Positions 38,603-46,675 of a stretch of 64,000 nucleotides of DNA are shown in pieces. Below the pieces are notes generated by a model. The model was given only the letters and a program-made list of their open reading frames with translations, was not told the origin of the DNA and ran no database searches. Every line of letters begins with the position of its first letter. Positions within the stretch are counted from its first letter, which is position 1. Where the stretch lies: the NCBI RefSeq assembly GCF_031451695.1, contig NZ_JARWAM010000001.1:248001-312000 (forward strand). Direction: 5' to 3'. The position numbers and the translations under genes were made by a program. This stretch comes from Franzmannia qiaohouensis (lineage in GTDB: Bacteria > Pseudomonadota > Gammaproteobacteria > Pseudomonadales > Halomonadaceae).

Positions 38603-39298
38603 ATGGATTCCGAACACACCATGGTAATACTTATCACCGACGCCAACCCGCAGTCGCAGCTGTTCGTCGACTATATCAATAATGAAGTAGAGTGCAGTGT
38701 CAGCACACTACCGCCCGATGCACACAATCAAGAACTTTCTCATGAAAGAGTCGTATTATTGGTTGATGCAGATCATGTCCACGAAAGCGACATGCATGAA
38801 TGGCACCTGGCTTGTATGGAAAGCCCGACCAAAATCATGTCGGTCTTCAACCTCAAGGACGAAGAACATGCCATGGATATCATGCGCATGCTGCATATTC
38901 ATGGCGTTTTCTACCGCAACGATCCAATCACCCTGATCTGCAAAGGCATAGGTGCCTTGATTGCCGGTGACTTCTGGATGTCACGCTCGTTGATGACACG
39001 TCTTATCGACTTTTATCGACATCAGCAGCTCAGCATTTTCCGTCCAGCATGTGGTCTGACTCAGCGTGAGATGGAAATTATCAGCTTACTGGCATCGGGG
39101 GATTCCAACCTTGAAATTGCCGAGAAGCTGTTCGTCAGCGAACACACCGTAAAATCGCACATTTACAATATATTCAGGAAAATCAAGGTTCATAACAGAA
39201 TACAAGCCATGAACTGGGCGAAAAAGAACCTGATGACAACACCTAGACTGCCGATATCGAGCAATAAGGGAGGGGATAGCCGGCGAAATCATCATTGA
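38603..39298 (+). CDS. CsgD-like LuxR-family transcriptional regulator
   Basis: A 231-residue regulator resembling CsgD, the master activator of curli and biofilm matrix in enterobacteria. The N-terminal part is a degenerate receiver; HIHGVFYRND (about 93-102) closely parallels the HINGVFY stretch of CsgD. The C-terminal LuxR HTH (about 150-212) contains LTQREMEIISLLASGDSNLE, IAEKLFVSEHTVKSHIYNIF and the NRIQAMNWAKKNL end. GGGGAAA lies before the ATG. An adjacent structural-protein operon supports a role in extracellular matrix control. It is AT-richer than neighbouring housekeeping genes. Confidence 0.82.
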   Translation: MDSEHTMVILITDANPQSQLFVDYINNEVECSVSTLPPDAHNQELSHERVVLLVDADHVHESDMHEWHLACMESPTKIMSVFNLKDEEHAMDIMRMLHIHGVFYRNDPITLICKGIGALIAGDFWMSRSLMTRLIDFYRHQQLSIFRPACGLTQREMEIISLLASGDSNLEIAEKLFVSEHTVKSHIYNIFRKIKVHNRIQAMNWAKKNLMTTPRLPISSNKGGDSRRNHH

Positions 39299-39327
39299 AC
39301 CGTCGATAGCATATGGAGAAGGCGACA

Positions 39328-40719
39328 ATGGTGAACAATCGATCACTGGCCACTCTTGGGCAGGGCGTAGGCTTTAGTGAGATCATAAAAAAATTATCCT
39401 TCAATCACGGCTGGGCGCCATATCCATATGGTGCTGTTGAAAAAAATAAGAGTGTTGAAAATAAACCTATACGAGTCGGTCTAGTCCTGATCGATCAGCA
39501 GACTGTTTACAAGCAACAAAAAACCATAGAGTTAAGGCATATACTATCTGGATCGTCTCTATACTGGTTGGCAATATTAGATGGTGTAGAGCTCAAGACC
39601 AATACCACTATTAACTGTATATTGGATCAATTTTGCCACGGCTATGCCACCTTGCCATGCACCACCGAAAAAGTTCATAACCTGCTTGTCAATCTCGACA
39701 AATTACATGAATGGCAAGATAGCAAACCGCTCAGCGCCAAGGTAGATGTCGGCAGGGCCAGGATGATCGGCAGCCCACGGACGACCGGAAAGCTTTTCGA
39801 AAGAATAGCGCGCTTTGCCAATGTCGACGCACCAGTACTGGTTCATGGTGAAACGGGTACTGGTAAGGAGCTGGCGGCAAGAGCGATACATGAATCCTCA
39901 GCGCGATCTCATGCTCCCTTCGTGGCGGTAAACTGCGGTGCCTTACCCGAGGGACTTGCGCAATCAGAGCTATATGGCTGTGAAAAGGGTGCCTTCACAG
40001 GCGCCCACCAGCAGCGCAAGGGATATATCGAAACAGCCTCGGGCGGTACGCTGTTCCTTGATGAAATCGGGGATCTTCCACTTGCCGTACAAGCCAACCT
40101 GTTGCGATTCCTCGAAAACAAGCGAATGATGCGAGTAGGTGGTCGAAAAGAATTTTTCGTAGACGTCAGGATTATAGCAGCTACCCATGTCAATTTGCGT
40201 CAAGCCGTTGCTGCCAGGACGTTTCGCGATGACCTCTATCATCGTCTCAACGTGCTTGAAATTTCTCTGCCCCCACTTCGCGAGCGAGTAGCGGATATCG
40301 CCCCCTTGGCGGAATTCTTTTACAGCAAGTACCGCAAGGAAGGCTCTTGTAAGCTTCAGGGAATTAGTCAAGAAACTTTCGATATTATGCGCTCTCATAC
40401 CTGGCCCGGCAATATTCGTGAGCTTAGCAACCGTATACGACAAGCCATGCTATACAGTGACTCCCCGCTACTGAGACCTACTGATATGGGGCTCGATCGG
40501 CGTCATTGGGGGCGATATATTACCTCATTGGAGCTGGTCAGAAACCAAGCGGAGTATCTGGCTCTGCGAGAGTCCCTGGCTAATCACTCTTATGACTTGG
40601 TCCGCGTTGCCAGTGAGCTGATGATATCCAAGGTTACACTACATCGCCTAATGGAAAAGCATGGTTTGAAATACTCCCGACTGCCATACATACATTATTT
40701 AAATAATCACATTTCCTAG
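39328..40719 (+). CDS. sigma-54-dependent activator, degenerate N-terminal domain (VpsR/FleQ type)
   Basis: A 463-residue enhancer-binding protein. The N-terminal part (about 1-145) has a weak receiver-like pattern (RVGLVLIDQQTV) with no clear phospho-acceptor Asp. The AAA+ domain has Walker A VHGETGTGKELAARAIHE (about 173), the sigma-54-contact loop GCEKGAFTGA (usual His replaced by Cys) and Walker B GGTLFLDEIGDLPL. The C-terminal Fis-type HTH ends with MISKVTLHRLMEKHGL. The ATG at 39328 has GGAGAAGG 5 bases upstream. It is 29 bases after the csgD-like gene, likely one transcript. Confidence 0.88.
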   Translation: MVNNRSLATLGQGVGFSEIIKKLSFNHGWAPYPYGAVEKNKSVENKPIRVGLVLIDQQTVYKQQKTIELRHILSGSSLYWLAILDGVELKTNTTINCILDQFCHGYATLPCTTEKVHNLLVNLDKLHEWQDSKPLSAKVDVGRARMIGSPRTTGKLFERIARFANVDAPVLVHGETGTGKELAARAIHESSARSHAPFVAVNCGALPEGLAQSELYGCEKGAFTGAHQQRKGYIETASGGTLFLDEIGDLPLAVQANLLRFLENKRMMRVGGRKEFFVDVRIIAATHVNLRQAVAARTFRDDLYHRLNVLEISLPPLRERVADIAPLAEFFYSKYRKEGSCKLQGISQETFDIMRSHTWPGNIRELSNRIRQAMLYSDSPLLRPTDMGLDRRHWGRYITSLELVRNQAEYLALRESLANHSYDLVRVASELMISKVTLHRLMEKHGLKYSRLPYIHYLNNHIS

Positions 40720-40978
40720 CCAGCGACCCGTTTCATTGGAATCACTTTGTCGTCAAGTAAAGCATGTTACACGAGAACTCTAATCCCCATAACACGATGG
40801 ACTTCTTACAATAATACTGGTTATATTTCCTAGCCCTTTCTCGTGGTAAAAAACATCGACAACACAGCATCACATAACTTTACAAAAGCCGGATCTGCAT
40901 CCAATCTAACAGAAGTTAAACCTCTGGGCGTTTCCCTCTTTTCGTCCATACGCATAGTAGCGACCAAAGGAGTTATGG

Positions 40979-42325
40979 ATGCCTCTCCCCAGGCGTGTAG
41001 TAATAATAAGTAGCGATACAACACGCCGGGCCATGCTGATCGATAGCATAGCATCGCAAGGCTGGGCAACCGAGTGCTATGAGTCCATCTATACAGCCGA
41101 TAATGTCATGCTGTTCTCGAAGCTCGACAGTATCGGTATCCTTTGTATCCAGGAACTGCAAGATATTCCACTTAAGGATGTTGAAAATTTCATCTGTGGT
41201 AATGGCATAATATGGCTGGGCGTGGTTATTGATATACAAGCAGAGCAGCCGAGAGGCGCCCATATCGTCAGGCTGCTCGATGGTGTATTTTCACTTCCTA
41301 TAGACGGCTCATTGCTAGGGGAATTACTTGCCAACGCGTATCGAAAGGCTTTGATAAAAAACGTTACCCATAACATTGATTCAATTCATGTAGATGGCAT
41401 CATACTCAAGAGTTACATGCCGGAACTCAAACGCATTTTTCGCCTTATTCATAGAGTTTCCGATAGCAAGGCGCCCGTCATGATATTGGGCGAGTCGGGC
41501 ACTGGCAAGGAGCTGATTGCCCGAGCGATACATGATCAATCGACTCGCTGCGCGGGGCCATTCATCGCCGTCAACTGTGGTGGTTTTTCCAACGACTTGA
41601 TCCAGTCTGAACTTTTCGGACACGAAAAGGGGGCGTTTACTGGGGCAACAAGTCAGCAAGTCGGGCATATTGAGGCTGCATCTGGTGGAACGCTATTCCT
41701 TGATGAAATTGGCGACTTGGACTTACACCTCCAGGTCAATCTTCTGCGTTTTCTCGAGTCGAATAGTATTCAGCGTTTAAGCAGCAGTCAGGAAATCGCC
41801 GTCGATGTACGGATAGTTTCCGCCACCCACGTCGATCTTGATACAGCGGTCGAGCGCGGATCTTTCCGTCTCGACCTGCTGCATCGCCTCAACACCGTTG
41901 TCATTCACCTTCCTCCGCTGAGGCATCGTAGGGCCGATATTGAATTGCTGGCCAATCAAGTATTCGAACGTTTTTCATCCCGCTATCCATGCCGCGCCAG
42001 AGGTTTCCACCGCGATACCATTGCACTCATGAAATCCTATCATTGGCCGGGCAATGTTAGAGAGATGTTGAACAGGATAAAGAGCGCCATCGTGCTTTCA
42101 GACAGTGATCTGATAATGCCCGATGCCCTGGGTATCCATAATACGACAGAGAACATCTCGCCACCATCCCTTAATGAAGTTAGAGGTGCTGCTGAACGAC
42201 AGCTGATCACCAACATACTCATCAAGAATGATAATAATATAGCGCGTTCCGCCAAGGAGATGGGTGTTTCGAGAGTGACATTTTATCGCCTTGCAAAAAA
42301 ACACAACATAATTAAAGGAGAGTAA
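40979..42325 (+). CDS. second sigma-54-dependent activator, degenerate N-terminal domain (VpsR/FleQ type)
   Basis: A 448-residue paralogue of the preceding activator. The N-terminal receiver-like fold (RRVVIISSDTTRRAMLIDSI, about 5-24) lacks an obvious phospho-acceptor: the expected position reads GILCIQEL. The AAA+ domain has LGESGTGKELIARAIHDQ (Walker A), LFGHEKGAFTGATSQQ (canonical GAFTGA) and GGTLFLDEIGDLDL (Walker B). The Fis-like HTH is NIARSAKEMGVSRVTFYRLA. AAAGGAG is 6 bases before the ATG. The 259-base gap from the first activator is AT-rich with no recognised element. Proteins of this class often respond to c-di-GMP, which is inference here. Confidence 0.88.
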   Translation: MPLPRRVVIISSDTTRRAMLIDSIASQGWATECYESIYTADNVMLFSKLDSIGILCIQELQDIPLKDVENFICGNGIIWLGVVIDIQAEQPRGAHIVRLLDGVFSLPIDGSLLGELLANAYRKALIKNVTHNIDSIHVDGIILKSYMPELKRIFRLIHRVSDSKAPVMILGESGTGKELIARAIHDQSTRCAGPFIAVNCGGFSNDLIQSELFGHEKGAFTGATSQQVGHIEAASGGTLFLDEIGDLDLHLQVNLLRFLESNSIQRLSSSQEIAVDVRIVSATHVDLDTAVERGSFRLDLLHRLNTVVIHLPPLRHRRADIELLANQVFERFSSRYPCRARGFHRDTIALMKSYHWPGNVREMLNRIKSAIVLSDSDLIMPDALGIHNTTENISPPSLNEVRGAAERQLITNILIKNDNNIARSAKEMGVSRVTFYRLAKKHNIIKGE

Positions 42326-42389
42326 CAACAAAATAATAATCTTCAACCACGTGCTATGCCCGATCATCGAAATATGGGGGAACTAAATA

Positions 42390-43463
42390 ATGAAAACAAG
42401 CGTATTGAAGTACATCACTCCGCTACCCTTGGCGGTGTCGCTGCTAAGCGCACAGCTGGTTCACGCCCAGCAGGAGCCAGTGGGACAAGCGCCTCCCGAT
42501 GCCATCAACCAGCCTGATGTGCAGGCCATCACCGAGTACGCTGGAGTACTCACTCCGCGTGGGCACCTGGTCATAGAGCCATCGCTGCAGTACTCGCATG
42601 CCGGGGTCAATCGCCTGACCTTTCAAGGCATCGAAATTCTCAGCACGCTGCTGATCGGCGTGTTCACTGCCGAGGAGGCGAATCGCGACACCTGGACCGC
42701 AGCGGTAACCGGTCGACTGGGCGTGACGGATCGCCTGGAGCTGGAAGCCAAGGTGCCCTACGTCTATCGAAGCGATACCCTCTTCGCCACCGTACCAACG
42801 GTGGAGGGGAGTGAAGCCGGCCAGTTTGACATCGACCGGGACTTATCGGGCAACGGACTAGGCGATATCGAGCTGGCGGCACGCTATCAGCTCAACCGCG
42901 GACAAAACAACTGGCCATACCTGATTGCCAATCTACGCTACAAGACGACCACCGGCGAAGGCCCCTTCGATATTCGCCGTGATAGTGATGGGATAGAAAG
43001 AGAATTGGCGACTGGTTCAGGATTCCACTCGCTGGAGCCAAGTATTACAGCCCTCTATCCTTCCGACCCGGCCGTATTCTTTGCCAACCTCGGCTATATG
43101 TACACAAAAAAAGAGAGCATCAACAAGCGAATCAATGACGATATCACTATCGGCGACGTGGACCCCGGTGATGCGATTAGGGTCAGCTTCGGCATGGGGT
43201 ACGCCATCAATGAGCGCGCATCATTCAGTCTTGGCTATAAGCATGACTTCATCGACAAGACCAGAACGGAATTTCTCGGCGCCAATGGCAACTCCAGCAC
43301 CCAGAGTTCACGTAGCCTCAACATTGGATCGCTGCTACTGGGCTGGTCGTACCAGCTCAAGCCAGACGTGTCCGTCAACCTGGGGCTCGAGCTCGGCGTG
43401 ACAGACGATGCACCGGATACCGTGATAACGCTGCGCGTGCCATTCGGGATGGGAATGTATTGA
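42390..43463 (+). CDS. outer-membrane beta-barrel protein, candidate FapF-like exporter
   Basis: A 357-residue secreted protein with a Sec signal peptide (about 1-26, ending VHAQ) and alternating hydrophobic/polar strands throughout (YAGVLTPRGHLVIEPSLQYS, FFANLGYMYTKKES, RASFSLGYKHDF), ending in an aromatic residue (VPFGMGMY), as in outer-membrane barrels. It lacks the long coiled-coil N-terminus of Pseudomonas FapF (about 430 residues), so relation to the FapF or phenol-degradation-transporter barrel family is tentative. GGGGGA precedes the ATG, and the gap to the activator gene is 64 bases. Its position suggests export or surface attachment of the glycine-rich protein. Confidence 0.65.
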   Translation: MKTSVLKYITPLPLAVSLLSAQLVHAQQEPVGQAPPDAINQPDVQAITEYAGVLTPRGHLVIEPSLQYSHAGVNRLTFQGIEILSTLLIGVFTAEEANRDTWTAAVTGRLGVTDRLELEAKVPYVYRSDTLFATVPTVEGSEAGQFDIDRDLSGNGLGDIELAARYQLNRGQNNWPYLIANLRYKTTTGEGPFDIRRDSDGIERELATGSGFHSLEPSITALYPSDPAVFFANLGYMYTKKESINKRINDDITIGDVDPGDAIRVSFGMGYAINERASFSLGYKHDFIDKTRTEFLGANGNSSTQSSRSLNIGSLLLGWSYQLKPDVSVNLGLELGVTDDAPDTVITLRVPFGMGMY

Positions 43464-43478
43464 TTAAGGCTGGGATAA

Positions 43479-43511
43479 CGAGAGGTTAGCGATGACCATG
43501 CTAACCTCTCG
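43479..43511. terminator. perfect inverted repeat between convergent genes
   Basis: A 12-bp stem (43479-43490 with 43500-43511) with a nine-base loop lies exactly in the gap between the barrel gene and the convergent operon. It lacks a T run on either side, so it may act as an mRNA-stabilising or Rho-associated 3' element for both. Confidence 0.55.
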
Positions 43512-43517
43512 ACAGCA

Positions 43518-44204
43518 TCAACGTGCCAGCGAGTTGAGTATTGCCTGGCGCTGCGATGCCGCTTGAAGCGCCGGCATGTTGTTGACGTTGATATTGATAT
43601 CGATGGTCTGTTGGACGTTACGCTGGGAGGCATCGCTGACCACGGCGCTGACGATAGCCTGCTTGGTGATATTGTGAAGCGCGGCAGTAAACCCCTGGGT
43701 GTCATGCAACGCCAGTCCCGAGTACTCCTTCAGACCGCTCAGGTTGAGCGAGCCGGGCGCCATGTCGTTGATCGCACCACCGCCATTCACCACCATTGCC
43801 TGAAACTCAGCCGGCAAGGCACCCACCTCCATGCCATTCAGTCGCTGAGAGGTCAGCTGCGTACCAAATCGATCAATCCTGACCGTCGATTCGAGCTGCA
43901 TGCTATCGATCCGCGTCTTGAGTATGGCGCCGAAGTTGAGATCCATCCCCGACACGGTAAAACCACCGCGCAGCATATCCAGGCTTTCGTCATCGATCAC
44001 TGCAGTCTCGGCGAAGAACCGCGAATCTCCAGTCATCGCTGCTTCTCGCTGCATCGACACGCTCGCGCCAGCACCGCTGGCAGCATAAAAATCCGTCGAC
44101 TGCACAGCGCCTGCCGGAAGCAGCCAGCATCCCATCAGTAGCGCCTTCAACCAGCGCCAAGGTGTGGTGCGATATATGGACAGAGTGGCATCGGTCATGG
44201 TCAT
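43518..44204 (-). CDS. secreted 228-residue protein with a double-glycine-like site
   Basis: The last gene of the glycine-rich operon. A twin-basic start is followed by a hydrophobic segment (about 18-33, WLKALLMGCWLLPAGAV), consistent with Sec export. Residues 70-81 read IDDESLDMLRGG, with hydrophobic residues at -4, -7 and -12 from the glycine pair, matching the double-glycine leader pattern cut by C39 peptidases. The rest (about 85-228) is predicted beta-rich and ends in NIKxx-like ININVNNMPALQAASQRQAI. The start overlaps the C39 gene stop (ATGA). By position it is a counterpart of FapE, but I see no firm sequence match. Confidence 0.75.
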   Translation of the reverse strand: MTMTDATLSIYRTTPWRWLKALLMGCWLLPAGAVQSTDFYAASGAGASVSMQREAAMTGDSRFFAETAVIDDESLDMLRGGFTVSGMDLNFGAILKTRIDSMQLESTVRIDRFGTQLTSQRLNGMEVGALPAEFQAMVVNGGGAINDMAPGSLNLSGLKEYSGLALHDTQGFTAALHNITKQAIVSAVVSDASQRNVQQTIDININVNNMPALQAASQRQAILNSLAR

Positions 44205-44902
44205 CGCCCCATCTCATTGTGGGCTGGAAGATTGAGGATCAGGCTGGACATCGGCATGCGCCTGATTGCCTGCTGCTTGGGCGCCCTGGCTCTGAGCCGC
44301 CAGTCACGCTCATGGTTGAAGTTCTGCTGGGCCAACAACATGTCGGCGCGTGCTCCAAGCACCGTGCCACTCCACAGATTGGCGAAGTGAGCGGTCGGTA
44401 CGATTACCGTGCCTACCGCGGGATCCGCCACGACGATATTGTTTTCGTCGATGCCCTTGATCACCACGAAGTGGCGATAGCCACCGGTGTTGATCAAGGT
44501 GATCGCCGGCACGCCGATTCGCGCCAGATCCTCGAGCGATACCCTGAATCCATCCGCGTTTAGGCCCTGACCATCGAGGTAGCGCTTCATGTCGAGCATG
44601 GAGAACCCCTGAGCCTGGATCTGCTCGACGTCACCCGTGGCGATCATGTGCTCGAACACCTCAGCCTCCGTCGTCGGGCGCTGGTAGTGGAAGGTCAGCA
44701 GGGTGGCCACGGCGGCGGCGCCGCAGCTGTAGTCGTACTGCTGGGGTATCACACGATCCCAGCGCATCGCCTCCAGGCTGCGTGCGGGCACATTGACGCT
44801 GCCGAATGGGCCCTGAATATGCACACTGCCGGCCATGGCCATCATTCCGGGCCACAAGCACAGCAGCAGCAGGGCAAACTGGCGAAGCATGGTTCGCTGC
44901 AT
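44201..44902 (-). CDS. periplasmic C39-family cysteine peptidase, FapD-like
   Basis: A 233-residue protein with a signal peptide (about 1-24) and a papain-like C39 fold without an ABC-transporter fusion. The catalytic Cys is in QQYDYSCGAAAVATLL (Cys60), the His in GGYRHFVVIKGID (His144) and the Asp in VVADPAVG (Asp160). Canonical C39 domains process double-glycine leaders; stand-alone secreted members such as FapD accompany amyloid operons. GGGGAG precedes the ATG. It is transcribed with the glycine-rich protein and two secreted partners, so it may mature one of them. Confidence 0.86.
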   Translation of the reverse strand: MQRTMLRQFALLLLCLWPGMMAMAGSVHIQGPFGSVNVPARSLEAMRWDRVIPQQYDYSCGAAAVATLLTFHYQRPTTEAEVFEHMIATGDVEQIQAQGFSMLDMKRYLDGQGLNADGFRVSLEDLARIGVPAITLINTGGYRHFVVIKGIDENNIVVADPAVGTVIVPTAHFANLWSGTVLGARADMLLAQQNFNHERDWRLRARAPKQQAIRRMPMSSLILNLPAHNEMGR

Positions 44903-44924
44903 GACGCACTCCCCGCTCTGCGAG

Positions 44925-45311
44925 TTACTGTGTCGGGGCGTAGACGCTGATATTGACGCCCGTGCTCACGGCGTTGCTGTGGCCGGTCATGATATTGAAT
45001 AGCCCGATACCGGAAAAATTGTCCAGCGCCCGGTTTTCGATCACGACATTGCCGCTAACGATGGTGCCGGCGGTAAACGAGGCTCCGGTCACCGCCGCAT
45101 CAAGGTGCTGAATGCTCTGTACATTGACCAGATTGAAGCCGCCTTCACGCCCGTAGAGATGGCCCAGCTCCTGCTCCTCGAGGGTCTCGAGTGCCGCAAA
45201 GCCGTCGCTTGACGGTGCGATGACTGGCGTACCATCCGCCAGTGCCCAGCCCCCTGTCACAAGCAGGGCAGTCCCCAGGCAGGGTGCTAACAGTGAGCGG
45301 TAGTAGTTCAT
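44925..45311 (-). CDS. small secreted protein with glycine-pair motif
   Basis: A 128-residue protein. A signal peptide (about 1-25, ending GWALA) is followed by EEQELGHLYGREGGFNL (about 45-61), which resembles the DESLDMLRGGF motif of the 228-residue neighbour. The C-terminal part (SNAVSTGVNISVYAPTQ; VIENRALDNFSGIGLFNI) is Asn/Ser/Gly rich with beta-strand character. AGGGG lies before the ATG at 45311. It is the second gene of the operon. It could be a minor fibre subunit or nucleator analogous to FapB or CsgB; this is inference from context. Confidence 0.75.
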   Translation of the reverse strand: MNYYRSLLAPCLGTALLVTGGWALADGTPVIAPSSDGFAALETLEEQELGHLYGREGGFNLVNVQSIQHLDAAVTGASFTAGTIVSGNVVIENRALDNFSGIGLFNIMTGHSNAVSTGVNISVYAPTQ

Positions 45312-45379
45312 GACGCCCCTCCAATGCATGGCAGCGAGAAGGGGCTGGCGACGAATAGCCGCCAGCCCATCGGACGCGC

Positions 45380-46546
45380 TCAGTTGCCGATATTCACGTT
45401 GCTGTGAGCTGCAACGTTGGTGGCTGCCAGCTGGGAGTTGTAGATCCCAGTCGACAGGTTCATGTTGGCGATCCCGCCAAAGGTGCCAGCGCCTGCCGCC
45501 ATGCTCGCAGTGCCGGTAACCAGGCTGGCCGCACCGCCATTGCCGCCGTTGCCGCCATTGCCGCCGCTGCCGGCCTGGGCCATGGCATCGCCGCTGGTGG
45601 AGGTTGCACCGCCACCGCCGCCACCGTTGCCATTGCCACCCGCACCGCCCTGGGCCAAGGCGTCGCCACCGCTGCCCCCTGCACCACCGGTACCGCTGCC
45701 GCTGCCGCTGCCGCTGCCACTACCCGACCCTGCGCCACCGGTGCCGCCATTAACCGCAGCACTGGCCGTGGCGTCACCGTTGCTGGTGTCTCCATTGGTT
45801 GCGGTGTTGGTATTGTCGTCCTCGAAATCGTCGGCAATATTGGCCGCGAGTCCGAGTGCAGTGCCGCCGGCTGCCGCAGTATCGTCATTATTGGCGTTGC
45901 CGTTTCCACCCTGCCCGGCGCCGAGGCCGAGGCCGAGACCGAGGCCGATACCGTCGCCGCCATCATCGCCGTTACCGGCATTGGCATCGGCTTCGCCACC
46001 GTCACCGCCGTAGCCACTACCACCACTGCCGCCTTGACTCAGTGCAGCGGTTACCGCAAGGGCATCGCCACCGTCACCGCCTACCGCACCCACTGCCCCA
46101 TCACCCGCATTGATATAAATACGTGAGCCGGTAACGGTCGACTGCAGTTCCTGCAGTGCGATCACGCTGGTCGAGGTGTTGTAGGACTCGCTCATCGCCC
46201 AGGCATCGCCACCGGCGCCAGAGGTACCGCCCGCACCGCCCATGCCGCCCGCACCGCCGGTACCCGCACCGCTGGTAGCCGAGCTGTTGGCGCTAAAGCC
46301 ATTATCCTCGTCATCAATCTCTTCGAAGGCGTTCAGCGCGGTGGAATTCGCGGTACTGCTGCCGCTCCCCCCTGAACCACCGTTACCGCCATTGGCCGTG
46401 CCGCTACTCCCGCCGATGGCCATCGCCGTGGAGGTGACCTCCTGATCGACTTCGTCAGCCACGCCGGCGCTAGGGTTGGCATGTGCAGTGGAAATTGCCA
46501 TCGCCAATGCCAGCATTGATGTTCCCGCAATCACGTAATATTTCAT
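45380..46546 (-). CDS. secreted glycine-rich low-complexity protein, putative fibre subunit
   Basis: A 388-residue protein. A signal peptide (about 1-23, ending ISTAHA) leads to a mature part dominated by Gly, Ala, Ser, Asn and Asp. GGDAxA-like units recur (GGDAWA, GGDALA twice, SGDAMA), with GLGLGLGLG and (GS)n tracts. Acidic patches (EEIDDEDNG, DDFEDDNTNT) break the repeats. The C-terminus (GIYNSQLAATNVAAHSNVNI) is non-repetitive and could be a nucleating or sorting end. GGAGAAGGAT precedes the ATG at 46546. A sigma-54 element lies about 115 bases upstream. I do not recognise a family; repeat-rich secreted adhesins or amyloids are the closest types. Confidence 0.8.
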   Translation of the reverse strand: MKYYVIAGTSMLALAMAISTAHANPSAGVADEVDQEVTSTAMAIGGSSGTANGGNGGSGGSGSSTANSTALNAFEEIDDEDNGFSANSSATSGAGTGGAGGMGGAGGTSGAGGDAWAMSESYNTSTSVIALQELQSTVTGSRIYINAGDGAVGAVGGDGGDALAVTAALSQGGSGGSGYGGDGGEADANAGNGDDGGDGIGLGLGLGLGAGQGGNGNANNDDTAAAGGTALGLAANIADDFEDDNTNTATNGDTSNGDATASAAVNGGTGGAGSGSGSGSGSGSGTGGAGGSGGDALAQGGAGGNGNGGGGGGATSTSGDAMAQAGSGGNGGNGGNGGAASLVTGTASMAAGAGTFGGIANMNLSTGIYNSQLAATNVAAHSNVNIGN

Positions 46547-46659
46547 GATCCTTCTCCATACCATGCATGATTTTTGTTTGCTCTGATCACGCGGCCGGGT
46601 GGATAGGAGCCTCACAGGACATACCATCACACGTCGAACCTGGCGATCGATGAACAAAC

Positions 46660-46675
46660 TGCACGATACGTGCCA
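46660..46675 (-). promoter_or_regulatory. sigma-54 promoter of the glycine-rich operon
   Basis: On the minus strand TGGCACGTATCGTGCA matches the -24/-12 consensus TGGCACG-N4-TTGCA except for one base in the -12 part. The spacing between GG and GC is exactly 10 bases. Transcription would start near 46650, giving a leader of about 100 bases before the gene at 46546. Confidence 0.8.

Noticed and set aside
45600..45960. Short repeated DNA units resembling a CRISPR-like array
   Set aside because: The units are 6-9 base codon repeats in a continuous reading frame with no regular spacers, explained by the glycine-rich protein.
45462..46013. Plus-strand Pro/Ala-rich reading frame inside the glycine-rich gene
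   Set aside because: It is the complement of Gly codons (GGN to NCC). The minus frame has a signal peptide, a ribosome-binding site and a promoter; this one has none.
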